From an uncultured Eubacteriales bacterium (lineage in GTDB: Bacteria > Bacillota > Clostridia > Christensenellales > CAG-138), in assembly GCA_900542615.1 (NCBI GenBank), contig UQOG01000001.1:24497-88496 (forward strand): DNA of 64,000 nt. Direction: 5' to 3'. The notes below the pieces were generated by a model that searched no databases, was not told where the DNA came from, and was given only the letters and a program-made list of their open reading frames with translations. Every line of letters begins with the position of its first letter. Positions within the stretch are counted from its first letter, which is position 1. A program made the position numbers and the translations under genes. Positions 34,629-43,951 of the stretch are shown here, one piece after another.

Positions 34629-35525
34629 ATGAAGCGAAAACGATTTATAAGTATCCTGTTCGCACTGTGCTTTTTTATCGTAGCGGTTCCTGCCTATGCG
34701 GCAAAAATTCGTTATTCTGACCTGAATGAATACCGGCATATCATACAAAACGAGGTGCTAACGAGCTATGAAGGCCGCGTTTTCTATGCGGTGGATGTGG
34801 ATGCGCAAGCCGTTCGCATATATGTTGAAGCCCAAGACAGGGATGCCGTTACCAATGCGCTGAAACGATACGGCATCCATATGGACATGGTTATCATAGA
34901 AGAGCAGGCAAAGGGGCGCTCTTCCATCAGCCTGGGGGAGCTGGAGGATATGGTACAGGCCCAGATGCTCCTGTCCCAGCAGTCCGGGCTACAGGAGCCT
35001 TACAGCGGCTACTATAAGACCTATGTGGACTATTTCGGCGGCACAGCCTTTGTGGACAGCAAGCTCACCGTCTATGTGACGGATACCAGCCCGGCGGCGG
35101 TCCAGGAGTTGGCCCAGGAGCCAAAGGTGGTGATTGAAAAGGTGGACTATTCCCTCAACCAGCTCAACCAGCTGGCCCTGCAAATCGTGGAACTGGGGGA
35201 CGCGGGGAAGATCAACGGCTATGGGGGCCCGCCGGCGGTGCTGCCCCGGCACAACCGGGTGGATCTGACCATCTGGACGGATCGGGACCAGGCGCAGGGA
35301 GGCCTGTCCCCATCGGCGCTGTTGGAGGCACTGGGGGTTTCCAGCGCCATGCTCAACATCGTTGAGGTGGCGGATTATCCCCAGGACGCCACCGGAGCGT
35401 ATATCCTGCCCCATCCCGGCGTCCCGCCTAAGACCGGCGGAGCGTCCAACTGGGCGGGCTTGGGCATATTGGCGGTGGCGGCCCTGTTTATGGGGCTGGG
35501 GCTGTACCGGCTGTATCGGGGTTGA
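34629..35525 (+). CDS. Membrane-anchored surface protein with duplicated module
   Basis: A 298-residue protein of unknown function. Signal peptide at residues 1-22 (FISILFALCFFIVAVPAYA), a unique N-terminal domain (about 25-100: LNEYRHIIQNEVLTSYEGRV, YAVDVDAQAVRIYVEAQD), then the shared 166-residue module, and a C-terminal transmembrane segment (GLGILAVAALFMGLGLYRLY) with a short basic tail. The ATG at 34629 is preferred to that at 34620 because it lies a proper distance from AAAAGGAGGT. The module appears to have been copied between this gene and the previous one recently. The N-terminal part has lower GC than the module. Confidence 0.7.
   Translation: MKRKRFISILFALCFFIVAVPAYAAKIRYSDLNEYRHIIQNEVLTSYEGRVFYAVDVDAQAVRIYVEAQDRDAVTNALKRYGIHMDMVIIEEQAKGRSSISLGELEDMVQAQMLLSQQSGLQEPYSGYYKTYVDYFGGTAFVDSKLTVYVTDTSPAAVQELAQEPKVVIEKVDYSLNQLNQLALQIVELGDAGKINGYGGPPAVLPRHNRVDLTIWTDRDQAQGGLSPSALLEALGVSSAMLNIVEVADYPQDATGAYILPHPGVPPKTGGASNWAGLGILAVAALFMGLGLYRLYRG
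34941..35440 (+). repeat. 500-bp direct repeat, copy 2
   Basis: See copy 1 at 33988-34487. This copy is in frame with a signal peptide upstream and a transmembrane anchor downstream, so it may be the donor. Confidence 0.95.
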
Positions 35526-35610
35526 AGGGGTGGGCGCCCCTCTGAAAGCGCCGGCTTTGCGGTTGAAGCAGCTTATCACAGGACGGAAATCCCCGGTTAC
35601 ATTCATATAT

Positions 35611-35651
35611 TATTTACACTTTCAACGGTAAAAACTGTGTATACTTGAATT
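35611..35651 (+). promoter_or_regulatory. Shared AT-rich promoter-like motif, copy 1
   Basis: A 41-base block containing AACGG, then AAA and TGTGTATA. It matches 36894-36934 at 31 of 41 positions without gaps. Both copies stand upstream of exported-protein genes (here the CAP/SH3 gene, about 190 bases away). The rest of 35526-35843 holds no supported gene. Confidence 0.5.
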
Positions 35652-35843
35652 ATATAGAAGAACCTCCCCGATCTGGGACCGGTAAAAGGGCGGCGGAGGA
35701 AGGGCTCATGCTTTCGTTTAGGAAAAGATCGCGGACTTGCATCCCGGTTTGGATGCTGTGCGCTGGCTTTTGGAAACGTACATGAGAAACGCCCTTTGTT
35801 CCTGCCCATTCGCTATTCGTGCATGGAGAGGAGTGAAACGACC

Positions 35844-36782
35844 ATGATCAAGAAAAACCTGTCGCTCGTATTCGCGTTGCTGCTCGTCCTAACTGTGCTG
35901 CCCGGCCATGCGCTGGCGGAAACCCGGTTCCAAACGTATCAGGAAGCGGTGCTGCAAGAGACCAACGCCTACCATGCGGGGAATAAGCTCACCCTGGACC
36001 CCTGGCTGTGCGCCTTGGCGGGCGTGCTGGCGGTGGAGCATGGCGGGGAAGGCAGCGTGGGGGCTTACCGCCCCAATGGGGAAAAATGGGCTACGATTTT
36101 CCAGGAATACGGCTATCAGGCGGCGCCGGCTTCCTCGGGCTGCAATTGGCTGCGAACCAAGGAAAAACCCACGGCGCAGACCATTGTGGCGTATTGGATG
36201 CAGACGCCGGGCTTCCAGGAAAACGTGCGCTCCTCCATGTATACCCATACCGGGGTGTTTGTGTATCAGCCTGCCCGCTCCCGCTATTATTATGTGGTGC
36301 AGCTGTTCACCGTGCCCCAGAAGGGACAAACGGCCACGCTGCCGGAAGCGCCCTTGGCCATCGTCGCGGGGAGCGGGGTCAATATTCGCTCCGGGCCGGG
36401 AACGGGCTATCGCCGCCTGGGGAAATTATCCCGGGGCCAGCTCCTCGCCTTACAGGAGATCCAGGGGGATTGGGCGGCCTTTACCCTGGAGGACGGCCAA
36501 AAGGCCTATGCTCATATGGACTATCTGGCCCTGGCGACGGAGCCGGTGGAAACCACTTTGGATGTTCCCTCCACGGATCCAGGGTCCATGGGCGAGGCCC
36601 AGGCCACCGGCCGGGTAAACGTCCGCTCCGGGCCGGGCATGTCCTATGAAACGCTGGGCCAGCTCAAGCGGGGCCAACGGGTGGCGGTCTGGGATATCCA
36701 GGGGAAATGGGCGCAGATCACCTGGACCGGCAGCCAACGCGGCTACGTATATCTGGATTACCTGCGGTTTGCAGGCCGCTAA
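35844..36782 (+). CDS. Secreted CAP-domain protein with two SH3 domains
   Basis: A 312-residue exported protein. Signal peptide 1-25 (LVFALLLVLTVLPGHALA). Residues about 30-150 resemble a CAP/SCP-PR1 domain (FQTYQEAVLQETNAYH, then RSSMYTHTGVFVYQ). Two bacterial SH3 domains follow (about 172-232 and 250-312), each with VNIRSGPG or VNVRSGPG and a GxLxRGQ element. Such SH3 repeats usually bind cell-wall peptides, so the protein is probably wall-associated. Start at ATG 35844 after GAGAGGAGTG. The shared promoter-like motif lies upstream and a terminator follows. Confidence 0.8.
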   Translation: MIKKNLSLVFALLLVLTVLPGHALAETRFQTYQEAVLQETNAYHAGNKLTLDPWLCALAGVLAVEHGGEGSVGAYRPNGEKWATIFQEYGYQAAPASSGCNWLRTKEKPTAQTIVAYWMQTPGFQENVRSSMYTHTGVFVYQPARSRYYYVVQLFTVPQKGQTATLPEAPLAIVAGSGVNIRSGPGTGYRRLGKLSRGQLLALQEIQGDWAAFTLEDGQKAYAHMDYLALATEPVETTLDVPSTDPGSMGEAQATGRVNVRSGPGMSYETLGQLKRGQRVAVWDIQGKWAQITWTGSQRGYVYLDYLRFAGR

Positions 36783-36787
36783 CGCCA

Positions 36788-36814
36788 CGCCGGACGCGCA
36801 AACCGCGTCCGGCG
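36788..36814 (+). terminator. Hairpin after the CAP/SH3 gene
   Basis: CGCCGGACGCG (36788-36798) pairs perfectly with CGCGTCCGGCG (36804-36814). The T-run is weak. Confidence 0.6.
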
Positions 36815-36893
36815 CTCTGCTATCACAAAAGCCATTCTTTGGGCAGGGCCAGGTGAAAAGGAGACGGCGGGGAAGCCCCTTTTTTTCAAGCAT

Positions 36894-36934
36894 TATTTTC
36901 ATCTTTAACGGAAGAAATTGTGTATATATAAATT
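36894..36934 (+). promoter_or_regulatory. Shared AT-rich promoter-like motif, copy 2
   Basis: Counterpart of 35611-35651; contains TTTAACGG and TTGTGTATATATAAATT. It lies about 125 bases upstream of the TTG start of the next exported protein. Confidence 0.5.
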
Positions 36935-37057
36935 GCGTGGAGGCCCTTCAGGCCGGAATGGCGGCGGGGCCATGGCAGAGCCGAGGAAGGCCCTGCGAGA
37001 ATGCTGGCCATAGGGCAGGGGGCTGCGGCCTCCAAACGGGGGAGGGGAGGACGGATC

Positions 37058-38191
37058 TTGAAAAGGCGTATTCTAATCGTTTCGATCCTTGGGGGTATTG
37101 CGGTGCTTGCCCTTGCCGGCCTGTTCGGCGCGGGGCGGATGAAGGAAACACGCCGGGGCGCGTCGGAAGCGGAAGCGGCGACCGTCGGCCCGGGCACGGC
37201 CTATGCGGATTGCGCCAACGCGGCCATGGTAATCGTGCCGGAGGGCGCGCTGGACGCCGCAAAGGCATACGCCAGGCGATGGGTGGACGATGGGAAGCTC
37301 CTGTATATCCAGGATGCCGCCTGGAGCAAGGAAGCCCTTGGGGAAGCCCTTTCCATTCCCCTTGCCCAAAGCTCCGTCTACAGCCCTATGCCCCATATCG
37401 CAACCGCCATATTTCAGGCCGGAGGCCGCTATGTGTTCAGCTACATCTATGTGCAGGCGGGCCCGGCTGTGGCGGGCAATTCGGACAGCGCGCCCTTCGC
37501 GGCGACGCCGGAGCAAATCGAAGCGCTACAGGCGCTGGTTCCCCTGGAGGAGGGGTTGGAAAGCGCCCGCACCCTCTGGACGGAGGCAAGCCTGGCCCCG
37601 TCCCTGCTTGACGGGGCGGAGGGGCGGCCCGCCCAGGCCGATGCGCTCTATGCGGACCTTGTAAAAATGTATGACCCGGTGGGCGTTCATCTTGGGGACG
37701 GCCTCGCCTTGCAATATGTATATGAACGGGGCCAAGGGCTCGTAAACGGCCGGCAGATGGAGCTGTTTGACGTGGTTACCCGCTTCAAGGTCCTCCCGAG
37801 GCCCGGCAATGCCCTGCAGACCTATCAGGGCAGGCTGCGTTGCGATCTGGCGGGCCAGCAGCTGCTGGATTTCGCCATCCTGCCGCCAGACGCCGGGGAA
37901 GGGGCCGTCCTTCAGCTGGGCGGCGGCAAGCTGCCCGGCGGCGCCTGGTGGAACTATACCCCCGACGGCCAGGCCGTGACCACAAACGGCGCGCCCAGCT
38001 GGGGCTATGTGGATTATTGCGCCAGCCCCCGGGCGCTGCGGCACGGCGACGCCTGGGAGCTACAGCCCGGCATCCGCGTGGCAGCCGGCGAGGCCGGGCA
38101 ACGGGGCGCGTTTTCCAGGCTGACCATCCCCGCGCTGGGGATCTTCGGACAGGGTGGCGCCTATACCCTGGAAGTGGGCGGATGGTTTTAA
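37058..38191 (+). CDS. Exported protein of unknown function
   Basis: A 377-residue protein with an N-terminal membrane anchor or signal peptide (ILIVSILGGIAVLALAGLFG, about 4-23) and no recognised domain afterwards. The rest is a mix of strands and short helices with two or three Cys (YADCANAA, RLRCDLAG, VDYCASPR), so it probably lies outside the cell. Start is TTG 37058, which follows GGGGAGGACGG; the frame is open to 37001 without a start signal. The shared promoter-like motif stands upstream. It begins the run of exported proteins and lipoproteins that continues to 43.9 kb. Confidence 0.6.
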   Translation: MKRRILIVSILGGIAVLALAGLFGAGRMKETRRGASEAEAATVGPGTAYADCANAAMVIVPEGALDAAKAYARRWVDDGKLLYIQDAAWSKEALGEALSIPLAQSSVYSPMPHIATAIFQAGGRYVFSYIYVQAGPAVAGNSDSAPFAATPEQIEALQALVPLEEGLESARTLWTEASLAPSLLDGAEGRPAQADALYADLVKMYDPVGVHLGDGLALQYVYERGQGLVNGRQMELFDVVTRFKVLPRPGNALQTYQGRLRCDLAGQQLLDFAILPPDAGEGAVLQLGGGKLPGGAWWNYTPDGQAVTTNGAPSWGYVDYCASPRALRHGDAWELQPGIRVAAGEAGQRGAFSRLTIPALGIFGQGGAYTLEVGGWF

Positions 38192-38280
38192 GAAGAAGCC
38201 ATCAACAGGCCCGGCGGCGGGATAAAGGACGATCGGCTGCCGCCCTACAAGTAGGATTTCACGACCCCGGGAGGTGGAGC

Positions 38281-39311
38281 ATGAAACAAACCCTGGCGAT
38301 GCTGGCGGCCGTCCTATGCCTTCTGAGCGCCTGCCAGCCAACCCCTGCCGCCGAGCCCGTGCCATACCAGGGCCATGACCCGGTGGACAACGCGCCTTCA
38401 GCGGCGGCATTTGAAGCAATCGATGCGCCGCCCCGGGTGGAAACCAGCTTTACAGACGAGGCCACCGGCCTTACGGTAATCTTTGACTGTGAAGTGAAGA
38501 CGCCGGAAGTATCCGGCTATTCCATCCTGGCAGCAAAGGCGGCGCAGCTTTCCGCCGGGGACTTCGCCGCCGCCATAGAAGCCCTGTGCCCCGGTAAACC
38601 GCTGCTGCAAGCGCCGGTGCGCACCCAGGCGGAATGGGGGGCGTACATCACCCGCTGCAAACAGAACCTGGGGGAAAGCGACCCTGCGTATATCCAATAC
38701 TTGACGGAGCAAATGATGAACGCGCCGCAAACCTATGCGCCCGCGCCCTTCCATCTGGAAGATATAGGCGCCGGGGGATCCTTTGAAGCCTACTTTTCCA
38801 ACGAAGAAGGCGCTTATGGCATCGTGAGCGGGGCCCTGGGGGGCAGCTGGTTCTACTATTCCCGGGATCAGGAAGCGGGCTGTATCGGCGAGGACGATCT
38901 GGAGCCCGGTCTGGACGACGCCATGCTGGCGGATTACCAGGGGGAATTCTCCCTCTCCGCCCAGGCGGCGCTGCCCTATGCCCGGGCGGCCCTTGCGGCC
39001 CTGGGGCAGGCGGACGCAGAGCAGGCCTATGTGGGCAAAATGTGCGCCTACGCCTATGGCGGGCTATACGCAAAGGGCTGGAAATTCGTATTCACCCACG
39101 GGGCCAATGGCCTGCCCAGCCCCTATGCTGCGGAAACGGTCACCTTCGGCGGCGACGGGCTTCCCCTGCCGACCCTGTGCTCTCCCTGGGGGACTGGAGC
39201 TGATATCCATCTTTGTGGATGACCAGGGGGTGCTGATGATTAACGCCGTCAATATGATAGACCCCGGGGAAACGATCGTAGAGAATGTGGCGCTATTGCC
39301 GTTTTCGCAGC
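38281..39311 (+). pseudogene. DUF6034-type lipoprotein, 5' part (frameshifted and split)
   Basis: Lipoprotein signal peptide with lipobox LLSAC followed by QPTP, the same start as the paralogue at 41628-43019. The frame runs to a stop at 39220-39222. Near 39185-39192 a +1 slip in a G-rich stretch restores family sequence in another frame: LELISIFVDDQGVLMIN, then ETIVENVALLPFSQ, ending about 39311. The paralogue aligns there (VVQFIWEHPITIGAQETR, AALLPWEAIQ). Its C-terminal part lies at 40172-40444, after a low-GC insert carrying a VanZ-like gene. So one gene carries two lesions: a frameshift and a 0.86-kb insertion. Confidence 0.7.
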
Positions 39312-40171
39312 GCTTTTGCTCGGCACTTATAGGTATTATTTCCAAACGAAGAAAGGTGGATTAGCCGTGAGAATCGAAGAAAGCAGAAATAAATTAAAAT
39401 CCAATATAATGATGTTTGTTGTAGCCTTTTTCGTTGCATTGGCTCTATATTGTACGCCGCGAATGCTTATAGAATTTTACTGGAATGGTGCGTTTGTTCC
39501 TTTTATACGAATAATGAAAACTGCAGTTTTCGTTTTTGCACCGTTATTTTTGGCCGCATACATACTTTATATATCCGATATTAAGAAGCACATCAAATGG
39601 ACATCGCTAAATGTAGTATGGTATTTCAGCTTCGCATTGTATATTACAATTTTGATTTTTGTTTTATTCGGTGGAGGGAGGCGAGATTATGACTATTCCG
39701 CTATTCATCCTAATTTTACCCCATTGGTATCAACTATCAAAGCAATAGAGATTAGTATCGCAACGCATGACTTGTATTTTTTTAGGAGTATGATTTTTAA
39801 TGTTTTGCTATTCGCACCGTTTTCATTCTTTTTATCTTGGAAAATAAAAAAAAGGAGGGCTATTATCGGCATAGCTTTTTTAGCTATATGTGCTGCCGAA
39901 CTTGCGCAGCAGTTGCTTAATGTTGGAGTTTTCGATATTGATGATATTTTGTTGAATCTTGTTGGCGTAGTTTTAGGCTTTGTTTCGTATATGTGTATTT
40001 CCAAGTTAATCAAAGTGAGCTCTGGATAACTGTGAATTTTACGAAGAAGATCTAGCTGAACGAATAATATATCATTGGCAGTATTATTAGTAAAAAAGTG
40101 GTAAAATGTTTTGGAAATCATAGTGGTAAATAAGGTGCTTCGTGTAGGCATAGTGAGATGATTTACAACTA
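39312..40171 (+). mobile_element. Low-GC insert of about 860 bases splitting a lipoprotein gene
   Basis: The ends are placed by where the DUF6034-type protein sequence stops (39311) and resumes (40172). Composition is strikingly AT-rich against the neighbours. It carries one gene, VanZ-like. I see no transposase, clear terminal inverted repeats or target duplication, so the mechanism is open. Confidence 0.5.
39367..40029 (+). CDS. VanZ-family membrane protein
   Basis: A 220-residue protein with about five transmembrane segments: MMFVVAFFVALALYC, VFAPLFLAAYILYI, VWYFSFALYITILIFVLFGG, FNVLLFAPFSFFLSW and VVLGFVSYMCI. The VanZ signature near the end is clear: ELAQQLLNVGVFDIDDILLN followed by LVGVVLGF. 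VanZ-like proteins confer low-level teicoplanin or other lipoglycopeptide resistance in some hosts, but most members are uncharacterised. Start is GTG 39367 after AGAAAGGTGG. Its low GC contrasts sharply with the flanking halves of a broken lipoprotein gene, so it arrived by transfer. Confidence 0.85.
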   Translation: MRIEESRNKLKSNIMMFVVAFFVALALYCTPRMLIEFYWNGAFVPFIRIMKTAVFVFAPLFLAAYILYISDIKKHIKWTSLNVVWYFSFALYITILIFVLFGGGRRDYDYSAIHPNFTPLVSTIKAIEISIATHDLYFFRSMIFNVLLFAPFSFFLSWKIKKRRAIIGIAFLAICAAELAQQLLNVGVFDIDDILLNLVGVVLGFVSYMCISKLIKVSSG

Positions 40172-40444
40172 ACAGACGGCATCCGGCAGCATCTTGTGCG
40201 GACGTTCTTCTATTTGCCGGAGCGGGTGGAGCGGGCCGCGATCAAGGTGACCGGCATGGAGCTATGCGCCGCCACGGTCACCGCAAAGAACGACCCGGAA
40301 GCGGGCCGGATGATCCCTGCCTGGAAGGTGTCCTTCCAAACCATGGGGGACGCGCAGGATGGGATCGAGGCTTACAGCCGGTATTTCAGCGCCATCGACG
40401 GCAGCTATATCGAGCCGCGGATCACGTCGGCATATTTGGGGTGA
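40172..40444 (+). pseudogene. DUF6034-type lipoprotein, 3' part
   Basis: An open frame without a proper start that reads LTDGIRQHLVRTFFYLPERV, LCAATVTAKND, RMIPAWKVSF and YFSAIDGSYIEPRI, ending at 40444. It aligns with the last 110 residues of the intact paralogue (QMRYEKEAD, ALTRNPKGGYWLLPVWDFFG, LTINGMDGSIIDRRV). It directly continues the broken gene that ends at about 39311. A GTG at 40196 could start a short product but has no ribosome-binding site. Confidence 0.65.
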
Positions 40445-40519
40445 GATAGAAGCGCTCCGGTAGCCGAAACCTTTTGCGGGATTTTATTTGCAGCCGCCAA
40501 GACCCGAAGGGAGGTTAGA

Positions 40520-41490
40520 ATGAAAGCAACGCCCAAGAAATCGACCATGTTGGCGCTGGGGATCGCGCTCTTCTTGTGCATCCTGTTGGGGACGGCGTGC
40601 CAGGCTATCCCATATGGTAGGCAAATGCCCCATCAAAGCCCCTAAACGGGCCCTGTGGAAGAAGCCATCCGGGACAAGATCCATGCCTACGGCCTATCCT
40701 CCGGCGAGGCAGCCTATTTGTATACCGATACCAATTATTATGGGGAGCGGCAAGTCGCCTGTTCCGATGAACGATACACCTATACCTTTGACGGGGAGAA
40801 CAACTTGGTTTCCCTGAAGCCGAACAGCGAATTGCGGGATGGCGATACTGCCAGGGCGACCCTGCCAAAGGATGCGTATATCGCCTGGGCGGAAGCCTGC
40901 ATGAAAACCTGCCTTCCCTTTTTTCAGGGGGAAACCACCACAATTGCCTGTACGTATGATGCATCCGATTATTCCGTCTATTTGACCCTTGCGGATCAGC
41001 GGGGAGATTGCCTTGTGAACACGGGGACGGTCATTCTCACGGGGGACGGGGCCCTGCAGTTTTTAAGCGGCACAAGCAATACCCTGGAGGATTTTCATGG
41101 CACGGATGGATGGAGCAAGGCGGATATAGAAGAAATCGTTTACCAAAACCTGCTGGCCGATAAAGACCAATTGCAGCAAACGCGGCCCGCCGCCGGGGCG
41201 GAGCAGCCCCTTGCCCCCGGGGGGAGGCGCCCGCCGGGGCAGGCGGCGCCGGCTTTTCCGTGGAGACGATCGAGTTACCGGAGCTGGACATCTTCCTGGC
41301 GGAAAAAGCCGATCTTTCCTTTGGTGAAATATACAAAGAAAAGGCCGGGGATTCCGTCCTATGGCGGGCCCACGCAACGGTGCATACCAATTGGGAGGCC
41401 ATAGATCCGGCCCTGAATTTCACCTTTGTTTATACCATCGACGCGAAAACCGGCGACATCCTTGCCATGGAAACCCTTTCCGGGGCGTAA
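40520..41490 (+). pseudogene. Lipoprotein gene with in-frame stop and frameshift
   Basis: ATG 40520 after GGGAGGTTAGA begins a signal peptide with lipobox LGTAC. A TAA at 40643-40645 interrupts the frame, which then continues in the same frame through EEAIRDKIHAYGLSSGEAAY, TLPKDAYIAWAEACMKTC and IEEIVYQNLLADKDQLQQ. Around 41210-41260 (G/C-rich runs) the meaningful frame changes, to VETIELPELDIFLAEKADLS and FVYTIDAKTGDILAMETLSG, ending at 41490. Related to neighbouring exported proteins by layout only. Two lesions make a functional product unlikely, unless one is an assembly error. Confidence 0.65.
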
Positions 41491-41627
41491 AATAAGCAGC
41501 TGCTACAGCAAATCAAGCGGTTGATCGAAAAGGAGTGCCCCTTGGTTACGAAAGCAAAGGAAACAGGATCCCTTGCCGGTGAAAGCCGATGGAGGCTGCG
41601 GCCTGGGGCCTTTCGGAGGTGAGCTGT

Positions 41628-43019
41628 ATGAAATTATGGATATGGTTGCTGCTATCGATGCTGATGCTATCCTTTGCCGGCTGTCAGCCCACCCCGGCCA
41701 AGCCTGCCGTTGTAAAGAAAGCTGCGGGCGTTGCAGAATCGCAGGATAACGAGGGCGCCGCTTATGCGTTTCCCGCTACCTGGTCAGAAACAATCCAGTA
41801 CGCAAATTTTGAAGTGGACATTGACGCCGCGATCCGGGCGGATGGCAATGCGCCTTATTCGATATGGGAAGCGGAGGCCCGGGATTTTACCGAGAAGGAC
41901 GTCTATGATTTTGTGGAAAGGGTATTGCCGGGGAAACAGCTTTACGAATATTCCAATGAACCGACGAAGGAAGAATATGAGCGGACGATCCAGGAAATCG
42001 GGCGGATGCTTACCGAAACAAAGGAACGCGACCCTGAAACATATAACGATATTGCCGGCGAATGGCTGGATTATGCCGGGCAGCTGGCCGTGGAAATGGA
42101 GAATGCCGGCCCCGACAGGGAAACCGCCATGGAAAGCTGCCGCTTCCGGCAGGATGATGGGATGTTGGGCAGCTGCCTGAAAATCAAGGCGGACAATGGC
42201 AAGAATATGCTATCCAGCATCGTCGTCCGCAACAGCGAATACGAGACTTCTTTTACCTTTAACAACTATGACTATGCACAAGAGCCGTTTCAATACGCTA
42301 TCCCATGCCCGGATGAAGCAAAGGGTGCGGCATACGATACAGCCGTTGCCGCAGGCGATTCCTTTCTGCACAGCCTGGGGTTAACGGAGTACGGCCTGTT
42401 CGACGTGGCTCTGACCCCCCACGGGACAAAAAGCTGGGTATTTGCAACGCAGGAAAGCCCGTCTGGGGAACTGGGATATTATTATACCCTCTACTATACC
42501 CGCACCATAGACGGGGTACCGGTCACCTATGTGGATGACGAAAGCATTATGGGGGAGAAGCCTTTGAAGGAAGTCTATGCCGCCCCTATTTCCAATGAGA
42601 GCATTCTTTTGCAGATAGACGATACCGGCGTGGTGCAGTTTATCTGGGAGCATCCGATCACCATCGGCGCACAGGAAACCAGGGCGGCCCTGCTTCCATG
42701 GGAAGCCATACAGGAAACCATGCAAAAACAGATGCGATACGAAAAAGAGGCCGACCCCCGTTTCGGCATTCTTACAAGAAGGTATTTCATCGACAGGATT
42801 ACCTTGGGCTATGCCCTGACCCGTAACCCAAAGGGCGGCTATTGGTTGCTTCCCGTATGGGACTTCTTTGGCACATTGCAGCAGCAATTCGAAAAGGGAG
42901 CGGGCGACCCCGCAAACATGGACGCAAACAACGTTGCCACCGTGGATACATATGGCCTCAGTTTTCTTACCATCAACGGGATGGATGGCAGCATAATCGA
43001 CCGGCGGGTGGGATATTAG
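41628..43019 (+). CDS. DUF6034-type lipoprotein (intact)
   Basis: A 463-residue exported lipoprotein, the best-preserved of its family here. Signal peptide and lipobox SFAGC (Cys about 18) followed by QPTP. The N-terminal third has TWSETIQYANFEVDIDAAIR and FVERVLPGKQLYEYS; the C-terminal third has RYFIDRITLGYALTRN, LLPVWDFFG and SFLTINGMDGSIID. The family (DUF6034 as I recognise it) is of unknown function and often occurs as multiple copies in gut Clostridia. Start ATG 41628 after CGGAGGTGAG. Partial relatives flank it on both sides. Confidence 0.75.
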   Translation: MKLWIWLLLSMLMLSFAGCQPTPAKPAVVKKAAGVAESQDNEGAAYAFPATWSETIQYANFEVDIDAAIRADGNAPYSIWEAEARDFTEKDVYDFVERVLPGKQLYEYSNEPTKEEYERTIQEIGRMLTETKERDPETYNDIAGEWLDYAGQLAVEMENAGPDRETAMESCRFRQDDGMLGSCLKIKADNGKNMLSSIVVRNSEYETSFTFNNYDYAQEPFQYAIPCPDEAKGAAYDTAVAAGDSFLHSLGLTEYGLFDVALTPHGTKSWVFATQESPSGELGYYYTLYYTRTIDGVPVTYVDDESIMGEKPLKEVYAAPISNESILLQIDDTGVVQFIWEHPITIGAQETRAALLPWEAIQETMQKQMRYEKEADPRFGILTRRYFIDRITLGYALTRNPKGGYWLLPVWDFFGTLQQQFEKGAGDPANMDANNVATVDTYGLSFLTINGMDGSIIDRRVGY

Positions 43020-43310
43020 CGCTTGGCTGGGATGCGGCATAGCCTGTTCCCCGGCAATGCCGTATTTCCCGCCTTGCCCGGCGGCTTTGCAGCGCTGCCT
43101 TTTCGGCCCTGCCCCTTTGCAGTTGGGCCGGGCGGACACAGCCTGTCTAGCCGGGGCCCTGCCCCTTCGTTGCCGCAGCCAAGCGGGAATATCCCTTCCC
43201 CCAGCATAAGCCCCCGCCGTCCAAATGCTAACAATTTATTTACACACCGGCAACAAATTCCCATGCAAAATATGCAACAATAAAAGAAACGGCGAAAGGA
43301 GGGCGCGCCC

Positions 43311-43907
43311 ATGAAACGGATCCTAGCAGGGCTGCTGGGCTTGCTTGTGAGCTTTGGCGGGATGGGATGTCAGAAAACGCCGGAAAAAAGCCTGGTAGGA
43401 AATAAGGGGGAAGACGCCCTTTCCCAGGCCATTGCCGCAACGCCCGGGGCGCAGCTCCCGCTGGAGGCCCCGGCAACCTGGACGCATACGTTCGGCAGCA
43501 GCGACGGCGCTTTTTCCATCGTTATTGACGCTGCGGTGGAATTGCCGGACGCCGGCAGTTATCCCGTTGCCAAGGTTAAAAAGATAGACCTTACGGAAGC
43601 CTGGTTAAAAAACTTCCTTCAGCGACTAAGCAATGGAGGAAAGGTATACCAATTTAAAGACGAAACCGTATATACCAAATCGGAGATCGAAGAGATTTTA
43701 ATCAACCTTAGGCGAGAGCTGTCCGATCCAAGCTCTGACTTGAATAGCGCGAATTTAACGGAAGAAGCGCGGGCTGCACGCGCGCAAGAAATCGAAGAAG
43801 ATCTCCGGCTATGGCTGGAAGCCTACGAAGCTGCACCGGAAACCTATGCGCTCGTGGAGCAACCAATAGAATATAGTGAAGACAATGCTGGGGGGGCAGC
43901 AGTTTAG
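43311..43907 (+). pseudogene. DUF6034-type lipoprotein, 5' half
   Basis: Signal peptide with lipobox GGMGC (Cys about 20) followed by QKTP, then TWTHTFGSSDGAFSIVIDAA, LTEAWLKNFLQRLSNGGKVY and EIEEDLRLWLEAYEAAPETY, which match the N-terminal half of the intact paralogue. It ends at 43907, about 198 residues, less than half the normal length, where an IS1182-type transposase remnant begins. AAAGGAGGGCG precedes the ATG. It may still give an exported stub. Confidence 0.65.
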
Positions 43908-43951
43908 CTGTAGCTTGGATCTTGGCAAAGATACATTGGCCTATATATGGG

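Noticed and set aside
35700..35786. Small plus-strand frame starting MLSFRKRS (25 codons) upstream of the CAP/SH3 gene
   Set aside because: Too short, no homology seen and no good ribosome-binding site distance.
37840..39222. Long plus-strand frame reading from within the 37058-38191 gene into the DUF6034-type lipoprotein
   Set aside because: Its first 145 codons are an Arg/Gly-rich shadow; the lipoprotein signal peptide with ribosome-binding site at 38281 is the real start.
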